This document shows, piece by piece, positions 23,466 to 34,403 of a stretch of 64,000 nt of DNA. Where the stretch lies: contig NC_133538.1 in assembly GCF_048544455.1 (NCBI RefSeq), positions 36,705,469-36,769,468 on the forward strand, read 5' to 3'. The notes below the pieces were generated by a model. It was not told where the DNA came from. It saw only the letters and a program-made list of their open reading frames with translations, and searched no databases. The DNA comes from Silene latifolia (lineage: Eukaryota; Streptophyta; Magnoliopsida; Caryophyllales; Caryophyllaceae). Position 1 is the stretch's first letter; each line of letters begins with the position of its first letter. The translations under genes were made by a program, and so were the position numbers.

Positions 23466-26400
23466 ATACGATCCTCAGGCCTAAACCAATGAACCCAATG
23501 AACGTAGGATGTGTCTAAATAAAATGAACCCCTGGGAATAAACTGTTAGGAGCTCACAGTGCGGTTAAGAAGGCGCCCTTAATGCGTGCTCTTTTGCCCT
23601 CTCAGTTTTGAACCAGGTAACCCGAGAGAAATTGGTGTAATGGGGTAGTTAGAAGGAAACCTTGGATATAATCGAGTTGATGTATACCTTGAGACCCATA
23701 TATTCTAACCATTCTGCAGGACAACGTTACGGTAAGTATTTTGTATGAATGATGACGCGATCATATGATGTTGTGGAGATGAGAAATGAAATTTTCGTGT
23801 TCAGGTTGATAATCAATGAAGTGTTGGATTGTGGTAATCGCGAGCGTGAAAATGATTGCGAATTGATGATATTTATCTGGATAGATGTTGAATGATGTGT
23901 TGATAGTACTATTATGTCTAGTGATATGCGGTTATGTGATCCCGAAGCCATGCTAGTATAGTATCGTGATAGTAATGAGAAACACTATTGAATTGCATGT
24001 TTCTAGTCATAGCAATCGTGATTTAGATGTAAGGAGTAGATCGTGATGCGAAGGGACTCTATGGGATAGATGTTTACGTAAGTACAAAGTGTGAGATTTA
24101 AGTTGGGATGGGTTAGTATACATAGTATGTTCATAAGAGCTTGTAACATAGTAAAGAATGACCTAGTGCTGAAACTCGTTTTGTCTGATTTTACTCTTTA
24201 AATGACCTTACTGCCATTTCTTTTCTGTTTATTGCCTATGGATGAAAATTTTATGAGAGATAGCCTCGTGAGTTAGTGTTCATTTGGCGTTGGTTTCATG
24301 CTTATAGGATATACGGATTAGGAGTAATAAATATTTTAGTGGGCTGTGGTCAGGAAGTTCCTGTGCAGTGATGTTTTGACCAACGATTTTGTAAAAATCC
24401 TCATTTAAATTGTATTAATAATTTTTGCATAATTCCAACTCCTTCGATCCGAAGATTCGCATATGCTTTCAAATTGATAAGCCACGAAAACTCGTGATGT
24501 CTCTATATTAAATGGTATGTTTTGCAAACTGACCCAAGTTTCGGACCAATTGCTCCCACATACTTGCTTGGACCAACTGAGTTGCAAGATCCTTTAAAAA
24601 TTGAATTCTTGAGCTTTGGACCTCATTCTTTTTCTCACGAGTTATTAACTCTCTGTATGTTATAAAAAGTAATATAACTCAAGTTTTCGTTGAACGGTTA
24701 TTTATTCGTGATTTTTGAAAGTTACAATGTGAATCATGACTTGTAAAATGTGCGTTCTATGTTAAGTTTTCATATAATTGTTTGGTTATTTCGTGAGCCT
24801 TATTAATGTGACCTTATAATGTTTTATATCATGATAGTAGCACGCATGTACAGTAGTTATGTATCTTAACAAGTGATAAAATTAAAATTTAGTTGATAAC
24901 ATTGTTGGCATGATAGTATGAGTGAAATTGAATAGCTTAATTTGATTCTTAATCGAGGGTGAAATATTTTATACGAGTCCAGTTGTTTGCATATTTTATA
25001 TATGTTTGGCATGTTGTAATATCTCTGGTGTGTTCATCATATTTGCGTAGTAGTCGGATATATGTAAATATAAAACTATATTGTCATATCTTGGTAAAGT
25101 TGATGGCGTTTTAATTTAATTGTTCTAATATACTCGCACGAATAATTATAATAATTATGTTTAAATGTTTACAAATGGATGGTAGTAATGAGTATGTCTA
25201 AATGTTCACACATGTAGGATGTCATCTGAGTTCTCATGTCTTTTATGTGAGTCTGTGTGCCTATAGTTATACTTATTACTTTCATTGCATTAATTTATTT
25301 CAGTTGAACCTAAACTTATGATATGATAATAAAATAGTGTTGTTGTTCCTTATTGGATATGTTCATAGTTGTATTGTCATGAAATGCTAAGGTGATTGTT
25401 GCAATTGTCACGATATTTGAAATATAGTTGATATAGTTACGATATAGTTACGATATTTGAAATATATTCTCGAACCGTCGAATTATAATGGGATAACCCT
25501 TTGATGATTCACATGATATGCATTGGTTTAAATGATAGTCGTTATAGTTACGTTTAATTGAGCCTACAAGTTGCCTAATTGTTCAAATCGTGCAAATCGG
25601 AAAAGTTGTTGAAGTTGCTAGTAATTTATCATAGATAAGGTTCTACAAAGTATATGATGGCAAATGTGTATGTTTAAGTTGTTTATGCGAGATCTTTTGT
25701 TTTACTGAAAATGAGTTATACTAAGTTGCTGGACACAATTGAACGATATGGTTGCTAATGAAGTAATGTTGTGGTTGTCATGGATCATATGTTGCTACTT
25801 TTATTGGGAAATATGTTTTCAGAATTGATATCGTGCAAACAATTTTGATAATTTAAAATATGAATTTTGAGTATGTTGTTGATTGTTTAAATTCATCGGC
25901 CTAATTCGTGACCTAAACCAGTGAGTGAGTAAATGGTTGTATGGACATGTCAATAAGATCCTGTGATTGTGATGGATAGTAGTGGTAGATCTATTTTTCT
26001 GTGATATGTTTACAAATGTGAGAAGTTTCTTAAATTGTTTTGTTATTTTTACTCTCGATCGTTCATGGTCTATAATTGATCATCAAATTTGCTTAATTAC
26101 ATACATGCCCTTTGCCCTCGTGCCTACTCTATCCCAACACCAACTTTGATTATGAAGACCATTAGTTAGTGAGATATTTTCGTCATATGCGAGGACGTGG
26201 TTGAGTTTTATTTTCTTTGTCGAGGTAACACGGTATTACCGTCCCTAATACTTTATTATTGTTCGGGGTTGTATGTGTATGTGTCATTATTTGTCATCGT
26301 TTTATGATATCAATTTGTACAAGGTAATTGTGAATTTCCGGTGATTGTCATTATTTCGGTTACTTAATTATGAATTTTGAAAGTTGTTGCATGATGTTTG

Positions 26401-27286
26401 ATTGTTGAGATTGTAAGTTATGTGAGTTTCATATAAAAGTTAATCAAACATGAATTATGTGATGTAACCATGTAATACTCTGATATGAATTCTGTAACAT
26501 GAACGGTAGGCTTATGATATGAGTATGAACCTTGTTATATGATAATATAATCTTAATCGTTTCGGTGGGTTTTGTGTAAAGTAGTCTCAATTATACAAAC
26601 GCTATTACATTGCTTGAATTTTGCCTAGTGTCTTTCTCTAAACCCGATTTGCGAAAAATATGGATTTTACTTCTATGATGTGATTACTGATATGAAATAT
26701 TTTAATCCGTCAAGTATGAACTATGAGTTAGTGATTGTCTACATTGATGTAAATGTGTTAATTTGGTATCAAAGCATCCAAGTAATTGTTACCTTGACTT
26801 TGTGTAATGCGTAGCATGAAATTGACAAGTGTGTTTTGTTCTTTGGAAAAGTCGGATGTTAGTTGTCGGTATAGAGTAATTAGCTTATCGATGATTTGTG
26901 TCTATTGTTTAGGTAATCTTCTTGAACTTTGGATGTGGAATTTCATAATGGGGTTACGGGGACGTAACCATGTTTTAAGGAGGATAGGATTGTAAAATCG
27001 TGGTGGTTTACGATCGGCTAAGTGGTATGTTATGATTGGTGACGAGAATTGACCATGCATGGAGTCTGTTGTTTTAATTTGTTATTACTCGGTCAATGTT
27101 GTGGTTCTTTAAGTGCCACATACTTAAATGTCGTATGTCCAACTTTGGGGACAAAGTTTCTTAAGGGGGTAGAATATAACACTTCGCGTTTTAGAGCTTA
27201 TGTTTATGTACTACTTGTGTTGTCTTATTCTTGGGGATGTTTGGTTATCGTTATGGGGTGGCGAACTTCGAGACGAAGTTCATTTT
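23466..27286 (+). other. Element B interior without recognisable genes
   Basis: AT-rich sequence in which no retroelement domain can be recognised in any frame; the short open frames look like chance. Near 27140-27165 and 27250-27299 are two successive purine-rich ends, each preceded by a segment resembling the C-terminal codons before a gypsy polypurine tract. This suggests the 3' part is patched from two related elements. Confidence 0.6.
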
Positions 27287-27299
27287 AAGGGGGGAAGAC
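27287..27299 (+). other. Element B polypurine tract
   Basis: AAGGGGGGAAGAC immediately before the 3' LTR start TGTAATACTCC. Confidence 0.85.
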
Positions 27300-28509
27300 T
27301 GTAATACTCCGTATTTTATAATACTACTTAAGTCGGGTTAATTGTTTAGTCGATAATTACGTCAAGTTGTTTTACTTGACTCGCGTGGTATCGTAAGATC
27401 GAGTACGTCAAGTTATTTTACTTGACTCGCGTGGTATCGTAAGATCGAGTTGTTTCGTAAGTTAATTGAGACGGGTTTATATGGAATTCGAGATGTGAGC
27501 TAACCCATTTACCCTCGACCCATTTGAGTTTACCCAAATGTTTAATCCAATTAACCCAACACCCAACATCATGTCTTTAACCTAATTTTTACCCTAACAC
27601 TACACAAACCTCATCTCACCTGCCTCCCTCACTTCGACGGCACGCATTTTCAGATTCACACAAAGAGCCTTTCATTTGATTGAAGATTTCTCATCGATTC
27701 CAACCTAATTCGATTTCCCTGTTTGTAAGTCGATTTCATTCCATTTTTTATACTGTTTTAAAGTGTTCGTCTTCAAAAAGTTTTAAAAGAGAGTCCTATT
27801 TATTTGATGTCTAGTTTATGCATATAAAAGCTCGTAGTCAAATTCTTTATGGTTTGTCCTAGGTGATTTATTTATGAACATGTCGCTGAAACGTCCGCGA
27901 ATCTGATTTGGTTGTGGAAAATGATTTGAAACCCTAACTTTTATGTCGATTCAGTTATGAGGCTTCTTCATACATCATCTTTGTATAGTCTAGATGATAA
28001 TAGGATTTGGAATTTCTGAAAAATAATGTTTTAAACTCGTTTTATGAATCAATACTTTTTATGCGACGGTTTCTGTCAGTTTTTGGAAATCAGTCTGAAA
28101 ACCCTTGATAAGTTTGGAATTTGAGAAAAACACGTTAGCTATAATTTGTAGCTAAGACTCATGGGGTTTCAATCCAATTGGCCTTGTATCAATTTGATTT
28201 TTCTGGAATTAGTTATGTATTTTATTCCGAGTCTGTCATGTCTTTGGAAAATCGGGAAAAGTCGTGTTTGTTCTTTAAGTTGATATTCCTATTAAGTTAT
28301 GATGAGTCTAGGTGGTGTGCATGATTATTTGATTGAGTAGGTGGTAATTATACATAATTATGATATGTAGGTGATGGATATGTGAAGGATCGTAATTGGT
28401 TGCTTGTGTGTGCTTGGATTGCGAAAAGGTAGGGAAATACACTTGACTTCTTATCGTGTTGTTGAATTGTGTTGACTTGTTTGTGTTTCATATGACCAAA
28501 TTGTGAACG
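27300..28509 (+). repeat. Element B 3' LTR, truncated
   Basis: Collinear with the 5' LTR until about 28509, then replaced by element C sequence. Roughly the last 795 bases are missing. It retains the 56-bp segment (about 27930-27987) absent from the 5' LTR. Confidence 0.9.
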
Positions 28510-30073
28510 CATTTCAGAGCTCAATTATGTAGTTTATGCTACTATTTTCCCTATTTCCGTCTACTTTCGTGCTTTTTGTGTAATATTGCAGAAATGTGAA
28601 GAATCCAGCGGAAATCGAGCTGAATCCATCCCTAAGTGCTTGGCATAGGATTTTACATGAAGATTTGACTCGGGAAATGAACTTGGTGCGCGTAGCAAGT
28701 CCTGAAAGATATATTTGCGAGAGTTTCAGAAGCGGATTACCAGCTAACTTGGTCTATAGACTGACCTACATGGTCTATAGACTATCGAGAATCTTTGAAA
28801 CTTGATTGTTGCAGGAAGAAGCGATCGATCGATCCCAGTCCCAGGGGTCGATTGACCACACCACGAGGCTGACGCACAAATTAAAAGAGGAGAGTTAAAA
28901 GCCCACTTGTAATTAGGTTTTAGGAATAAGAATCACGTTATATTCCTATATAACGTGGACGCTATGTTTCAGAAGAGATCGTCAGGTTATTTTTAGGGAT
29001 CGAAATAATTAGGGTTCAATACACAGTATTTGAATTTTTGATTATGTCATTAGTTTAGATTAGTTTTCATCAATAAAGTTTTCTTTTCGCATTGGGTTTT
29101 GGTCTTTCCTCTTCAATTCTTCTTTACGGTATTCCTCTGTTCCTTTGTTCATTTTAGTTGTTTTAATTCTTCCGTAGTTTAGAATTGCTAGTGTAGATTT
29201 CCCAAAGCCAAATCCTCGTTTCATGTTAGTTATTTATTTAGTTAATTCAATTATGAATTCAATTGCTTTATTTGTTAATTTTATTGTTGTTATTATCACC
29301 ATCATGAGTAGCTAAATCCTGTGTGCTAAGATGTATGGGATCTGTAGTTTAGACGATTTCGACAATAGGTAACCTGTTATCGAGCTCTGGTCGATCGACT
29401 GACTTCATTGGAAGATCGACTGGGTCCGTAGGTCGATCGACCGCCCTGCATGGTTGATCGACTGCCACGTGTTAGATTAGCTTCGACTTAATTAATTTAA
29501 TTGCTATATTTGACGAATCGAGTGCACGCAACGAGTTGAATGCTTAGGAATCGACCGACCCGATAGATCGAAAGATAGGGGAGGGAAATAGACTACTAAA
29601 TTAAGACGATTAAATTAATAAGATCGAGAGATAAGTTAATTTAGGCTTTAAGTATCATTAATCAAGAACGAAAGTTATTTTAGTGAGACTTAGGGACCCG
29701 TAGCTTAGGCCGAAAGGTTGTTACCTATTAAATTGGACCAAGAGGACTTTTTACTTTCCCGTCTAACATGCTTAAATCAGTTTACTTAGAGTTACTGTCG
29801 TCGAAACTACAGTGAACCGACCATCTTAGCATCCTTTTAATATTTGATTTCATCTATTTTCATCTACTGCTCATTTATTTGCTTTAGTTTAGTTTTGATT
29901 TTATTACCTTTAGTTTTAGAATCATTCAAATCAAACTCCCCAAAACTGTTACTTTAGACTTAAATTAGACAACTTTAAATTGCTTGCCTCCTTGTGGTTC
30001 GACCCTGACTGCCACTATCTATAGTAGTAGTTTGGATTATAAATTTTATATTTGGTACTCTACGACGGTATCA
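28507..30073 (+). repeat. Element C 5' LTR, left end missing
   Basis: Near-identical to 35521-37089. The first about 41 bases, including the TG end, were removed at the junction with B. A TATA-like CTATATAA is at about 28947-28954. Palindrome clusters lie at about 28740-28860 and 29385-29465. Confidence 0.9.
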
Positions 30074-30078
30074 AATTT

Positions 30079-30096
30079 TGGCGCCGTTGTCGGGGA
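30079..30096 (+). other. Element C primer-binding site (tRNA-Asp)
   Basis: TGGCGCCGTTGTCGGGGA, five bases after the LTR end. One base differs from the site of element A; both pair with the 3' end of tRNA-Asp. Confidence 0.92.
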
Positions 30097-30141
30097 CGCA
30101 ATTGTTTAATTTTTAGTTGTTTTTATTTTAGTCTTTTTCTT

Positions 30142-30169
30142 AGTTTAAGGGACATCTGTTCCTTAAACT
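30142..30169 (+). other. Leader hairpin of element C
   Basis: Perfect 9-bp inverted repeat (AGTTTAAGG and CCTTAAACT, 10-base loop), 45 bases after the primer site and 30 bases before the gag ATG. Same place and stem length as in element A, but with unrelated sequence. Confidence 0.75.
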
Positions 30170-30199
30170 GTTCTCATATTCTACTTATAGTTTCATCTT

Positions 30200-31294
30200 A
30201 TGCGCAGGTCACAGGGTGGTGAATTACGACCGTTAGATCCTGAGATCGATAGGACTTTGCGTGAGTTGAGAGGATCATCTAGAGTATTACCGACAGAGGA
30301 AGAGCTGAGTACTCTGTCCAGTTATTACGAGAACGCGCTATTTGAGGAGGATCCACCTTCATCTCCTATTTCTACTTCTTCAGCTGAGACCGTTACATCT
30401 CTAGATATGGCTGAAGAAGCAAGTATAGCCAGTCACTCTGAGCCGAAAGCTGAGAATCTCTATGAGGCATTCGCATTGCCAGCTGGGACGGATAGAAAAT
30501 TCGAAGCGAAACCGTCCTACATTAATTTGGTTGAGAGAAACCAATTTGGGGGAGCTGCCAATGAAGATGCAGCTAAACATATGGAGATATTCATTGACTA
30601 TTGTTGTTCCATACCCCCACCAGCAGGTGTAATCCAGGACCAGATAAAAGAGACGATGTTCATATTCTCGCTCCGTGATGCTGCTAGGGAGTGGTACCGA
30701 GATCCGGATCGAGCTGCTAATGGGATTACTGATTGGAATTCGCTGGCCCTAACATTTTATAAAAAATATTTCTCTGCATCGAAGACCAATGCGATTAGAG
30801 CTCAGATCACAAGCTTTAAACAGGGTCCTGATGAGGATTTTCATGAGGCATGGGTCCGTTACAAGAGACTGGTGCGATCTATTCCGCACAATGGGTTCGA
30901 GCAATGGTTCCTGTGTAATCAATTCTATAATGTGCTTTATGATGATCAAAGGGCTATCCTGGATGCTGTAGCTAATGGCAGATTCCAGGAGAATAGTGGA
31001 GAGACTAAGGGGATGAAGATTATTGAAGATATGGCCACCCATAAAGCTGAGCATGGGAATTCTAGAGGAAATCAGAGAAGAGCAGCTGAATCTCCTACTA
31101 CAGCTGCAATAGAGGCCCTTCCTGCGAGATTTGATAAGCTAGATTTTGGGAGATCCCAAAAAGGTGGGATATATAAAGTTAATGCAGTTTCAGACGGTCT
31201 CTTTACATGCAAAAGATGTGGAGGAGAGGGACATGTTTCGGATTTTTGTACTGGTTCAAATGAAACCTGTGCTGCCTTTCAGCATTTTAGGTAG
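30200..31294 (+). CDS. gag: Gag of element C
   Basis: Starts at a true ATG (MRRSQGGELRPLDPEIDR). The retrotransposon gag domain covers about residues 120-300, with EWYRDPD, LTFYKKYF, ITSFKQGPDEDFHEAWVRYK and the FYNVLYDDQRAILDA segment, and matches the gag of element D closely. A CX2CX4HX4C zinc knuckle (CKRCGGEGHVSDFC) is at residues 337-350. The frame ends in TAG at 31292 and has a second TAG at 31412, then continues in the same frame into protease. The natural product was therefore a gag-protease fusion now interrupted by two amber codons. Confidence 0.88.
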   Translation: MRRSQGGELRPLDPEIDRTLRELRGSSRVLPTEEELSTLSSYYENALFEEDPPSSPISTSSAETVTSLDMAEEASIASHSEPKAENLYEAFALPAGTDRKFEAKPSYINLVERNQFGGAANEDAAKHMEIFIDYCCSIPPPAGVIQDQIKETMFIFSLRDAAREWYRDPDRAANGITDWNSLALTFYKKYFSASKTNAIRAQITSFKQGPDEDFHEAWVRYKRLVRSIPHNGFEQWFLCNQFYNVLYDDQRAILDAVANGRFQENSGETKGMKIIEDMATHKAEHGNSRGNQRRAAESPTTAAIEALPARFDKLDFGRSQKGGIYKVNAVSDGLFTCKRCGGEGHVSDFCTGSNETCAAFQHFR

Positions 31295-31432
31295 ACTGGT
31301 ACTTATCCCGATCCCTCTAATGTCCACCCCAATTCGAGGTGGATTAACCACAATGTCCTTAATCCGGGTCCGCAGCAGCAGCAAAACTATGTGCCCTCTC
31401 ATAAGCGGCAGTAGTATCAAAAGCCTCCCTAT

Positions 31433-33142
31433 GTGCCTCAGCAGCAGCAATTTCAAAGTTCTGATATTTCTGAATTGAAAAACATGGTTCGGAATTTGTC
31501 GGGTTTGCTGCAAAAGGAGTCTCTAGCTAGAGAGACTTGTACAAAAATGTTGGAGAGTCAAATTGCCCAATTGGCAAGCAAAAGTGCAACTAGAGCTCCG
31601 GGGCATTTACCGTCGCATCCGGATCAAAAAGAGACTCTAAATGCGATTACTTTTAGGAGTGGGTCTACCCTTGATGGGCTCACTATGGTCGAAGATGTTA
31701 CTGAAAAAGATGAGGCGGAACCGAGTAAAAAAAAGGCTGGAATGAACAGTAGCAAGAAAAAGACGATCAGCAGGTGTATCAGTCGATCGACTGATGCACC
31801 TGGTCAATCGACCAGCTCGGGTAACAGTGAAGTTTCTGGTCCTGAGGAAGCCAGTCGATCGACTGACCTACATGGTCGATCAATTGAAGATACGTATGAT
31901 CGTGAACCTTTTCGTCCTCCAATGCCAGATAACTTGAGGGAGTACTTATTTCGGGGTACGACGACTCCGAAATTATCGAGGCAAGATCCAAATGCTGATG
32001 GGCCAGTTCCTGTTCAAAAGTATGACGCTACGACGGTTAATGGTTCATTCCTGAGACGGTCTGAAGAAGGTTCGAGCTACAACAAGGACAAAGTAGTGGA
32101 TTTTCAGCCTAAATCCACTGATGCCGGTATGAGAGACCTAGAGGAGAGGGCTAAGTTGCTTCTTAAAGCCCCTTATCCGGAGAGATTGGTGCCGACAAAG
32201 GAACATGTATCGTTTAAAAAGTTTGAAAATGTTATTCGTAGTTTAAATGTGCAAGTTCATTTCTTAGAATTAGTTAATCAAGTGCTTGCCTATATGAAAT
32301 TTATGAAGCAGCTGTTGTCTAAAAAGAAGTCACTTGATACTGTGCAATCTGTCACACTAACTGAGGAGTCATGTTCCTATTTGACTCACACTGCTCCATA
32401 TAAGTTAGCTGACCCTGGTAGCTTTTCTGTTCCTTGTAATATTGGTACCTTCTTAATTGAGAAGGCATTATGTGATCTAGGAACTAGTATTAGTGTTATG
32501 CCTTTGAGTATTGCTAAGAAATTGAAATTGACCAAGTTTGCAGTTACTAATATGGCTGTACAGAAGGCTGATCGTTTTGCGGTCCAGCCTATAGGAGTCT
32601 TAGAGGACATTTCTGTGCAAATAGGAAAGTTCCCTTTCCCAGTTGACTTCATTGTGCTAGATATACCCGAGGATCCTCACATCCCTATCATTTTGGGTAG
32701 ACCATTTCTGCATACTGCTGATGCAGTTATAGATGTTGGCTCAGGGACATTGACCTTTAAAGTAGGAAAACAGTCCATTGTTTTTGACCAGACCTATAAG
32801 AAGAAGGATGCTATGTACCCAGTAACTTGCAATGTAGTTAAATCTTATGTTGTGTTGCCTGATATGCCTGCCCATATGCCTTATTCTGCTATAACACCCC
32901 CGCCCCAGACTGGGAGCAAATTGGAGGAAGATCATTCTATTTTGACTGTTGTAGGAGCTGGTTTGGGGAATTTAGAGCCGCATGTTGCTCCAGTTGTGAG
33001 AGAGCCCATTGTGCTGAGAGGCGGTCTAGGGTATCTAAGCTATGCAACTGATGAGGAGCCGGATGAGGAGCCAGCCAAAGTGACGAAGTCTGACTTGAAT
33101 TTTGACGAGCTAGACGAGGTCATTGATTGGGAAGATGTTTGA
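31433..33142 (+). CDS. pro: Gag C-terminus and aspartic protease of element C
   Basis: 569 codons in the same frame as gag. The first part is a Gln- and Ser-rich linker that includes stretches encoded by GTCGATCGAC palindromes (the SRSTD and GRSIED motifs near 31780-31890). The aspartic protease signature DLGTS starts with D348 (LCDLGTSISVMPLSIAKKL), and the flap side has IPIILGRPFLHTADAVIDVG. It ends with an acidic tail (NFDELDEVIDWEDV) and a TGA. In a complete Athila, RT would follow in this frame; here only non-coding sequence follows. Confidence 0.88.
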   Translation: MPQQQQFQSSDISELKNMVRNLSGLLQKESLARETCTKMLESQIAQLASKSATRAPGHLPSHPDQKETLNAITFRSGSTLDGLTMVEDVTEKDEAEPSKKKAGMNSSKKKTISRCISRSTDAPGQSTSSGNSEVSGPEEASRSTDLHGRSIEDTYDREPFRPPMPDNLREYLFRGTTTPKLSRQDPNADGPVPVQKYDATTVNGSFLRRSEEGSSYNKDKVVDFQPKSTDAGMRDLEERAKLLLKAPYPERLVPTKEHVSFKKFENVIRSLNVQVHFLELVNQVLAYMKFMKQLLSKKKSLDTVQSVTLTEESCSYLTHTAPYKLADPGSFSVPCNIGTFLIEKALCDLGTSISVMPLSIAKKLKLTKFAVTNMAVQKADRFAVQPIGVLEDISVQIGKFPFPVDFIVLDIPEDPHIPIILGRPFLHTADAVIDVGSGTLTFKVGKQSIVFDQTYKKKDAMYPVTCNVVKSYVVLPDMPAHMPYSAITPPPQTGSKLEEDHSILTVVGAGLGNLEPHVAPVVREPIVLRGGLGYLSYATDEEPDEEPAKVTKSDLNFDELDEVIDWEDV

Positions 33143-33511
33143 GATGTTGATCCGTTGAGTTCTGCGGATATTGGAGTTGTTAGGAGTGCAGCTGAGAAGA
33201 TGAGTAATGTAGAGGCTACCTCTTATAGCTAGAAGCCGAGCAAGTTGGCCATTCCGTAGCCATTCTTGATCAACTATTAATTGATAAAGACTTTTTAAAA
33301 AAACATTTTATTGCTTTTGTTAGACTTTAAATTGCTTTGGTGTGCGCGAGACTTCGTTTTTTTGAAGTTTGCTTAGGATTTAAAGACTTTAGACTGTTAC
33401 TTTGGGTTTTTCGCAATTTTGGGTGCGTTATTATGTGTATTTGCAGATCCATAGACCATATTAGCTCAATTTATTGAGCTAATTAGAAGAAATCAGAAAC
33501 TTACAGCAGAT

Positions 33512-33640
33512 ATCTCAGTCGATCGACTGATTTGTGTGGTCGATCGACTGATTTGTGTGGTTGATCGACTGATTTGTGTGGTCGATCGACTGTGCTGCGA
33601 CTCCAGGGGCTTCTGTTCCTATCACCCTGGTCGATCGACC
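33512..33640 (+). repeat. Palindrome minisatellite, about 21-bp unit
   Basis: Three to four head-to-tail copies of a unit made of TCGATCGACTG plus ATTTGTGTGG, followed by a diverged copy near 33630. The core GTCGATCGAC is a perfect palindrome. Confidence 0.85.
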
Positions 33641-34379
33641 GCCTCCGCTGCTGTACATGTTCACGACTATACCCCTGCTGTGTTTGGTCGAATTGCGGAG
33701 TTGAGTGAGTCTTTTCTCCACTTTACTCTCCGATTCATTTCTGTTTTCTTCTGTTTTCTTACTTGGCACATAATTTTGCGTTTCATAAATTGCTTTCTCG
33801 GATAATGCACGGTATTTTCTGTCTTTTCAGGTACTTATGGTAGCATTGCTGGCTACTGAAACTTCCTAGCTCACGCTGGTTTGGGGAGGTTTCCTGCTGC
33901 GCTTAAAGTCTTGTGAGTTTCCGAGTCCTTCTTTTATGTCAATTTTAGTTATAATTCCGCAAAATCCCAATCCCCTTTGCTTATCTTTCTTAAATGATTT
34001 CGCACAATGGGGACATTGTGTGATTTGGTTTGGGGAAGGGTTTTGCATTGCATTCATTCTGCTTTGCATTCACGTTTACACTTTTGTCTTGCATTGTTGT
34101 TTATTTCTTATATATACAAGATAAACTCAAAAAAATTGAAAAATTTTAAAAATTCAAAAAATGCATGTTTATTTTAGCATATAGGTTGAGTCGGAACGGT
34201 AGTATTTCAATGATGACATTGCATTTTCATCTGTTTATGCCTAAGCCGTGCTAAATTGACATGTTATTAGTAGAATCATTTGCATAGTCTACGAGTTTTC
34301 GTTAATTTATTAGCTGAATCTTGAGACTTGACTTAGATTTTTGGAAAACTACATTATATTCTGAGTTTTAGAGTACTAT

Positions 34380-34403
34380 AACTGGTGACATCCATGACCA
34401 GTT
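34380..34403 (+). other. Conserved 3' hairpin of element C
   Basis: AACTGGT and ACCAGTT form a perfect 7-bp stem with a 10-base loop. The same stem, loop length and flanks occur in D at 50412-50435. Confidence 0.65.

Larger units (their letters stand above)
21502..28509 (+). mobile_element. Tekay-type Ty3/gypsy element B, non-autonomous
   Basis: Plus-oriented element inserted in the 5' LTR of A. The 5' LTR is complete (21502-23450). A tRNA-iMet primer site follows, and a polypurine tract precedes the 3' LTR at 27300. The 3.8-kb interior has no recognisable gag, protease, RT or integrase. The 3' LTR is cut at 28509 where element C begins, so no target duplication can be checked; the left flank is CAAAA. 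The LTRs differ by few substitutions plus one deletion, suggesting recent activity despite the lack of coding capacity. Confidence 0.85.

Noticed and set aside
28596..28805. Short frame in the C LTR (69 codons)
   Set aside because: Lies in an LTR, is broken in the partner LTR, and has no domain.
33512..33640. CRISPR-like direct repeats with short spacers (also 59285-59560)
   Set aside because: Repeats are short palindromes, the spacers are often repeated, spacing varies, and the context is a plant retroelement.
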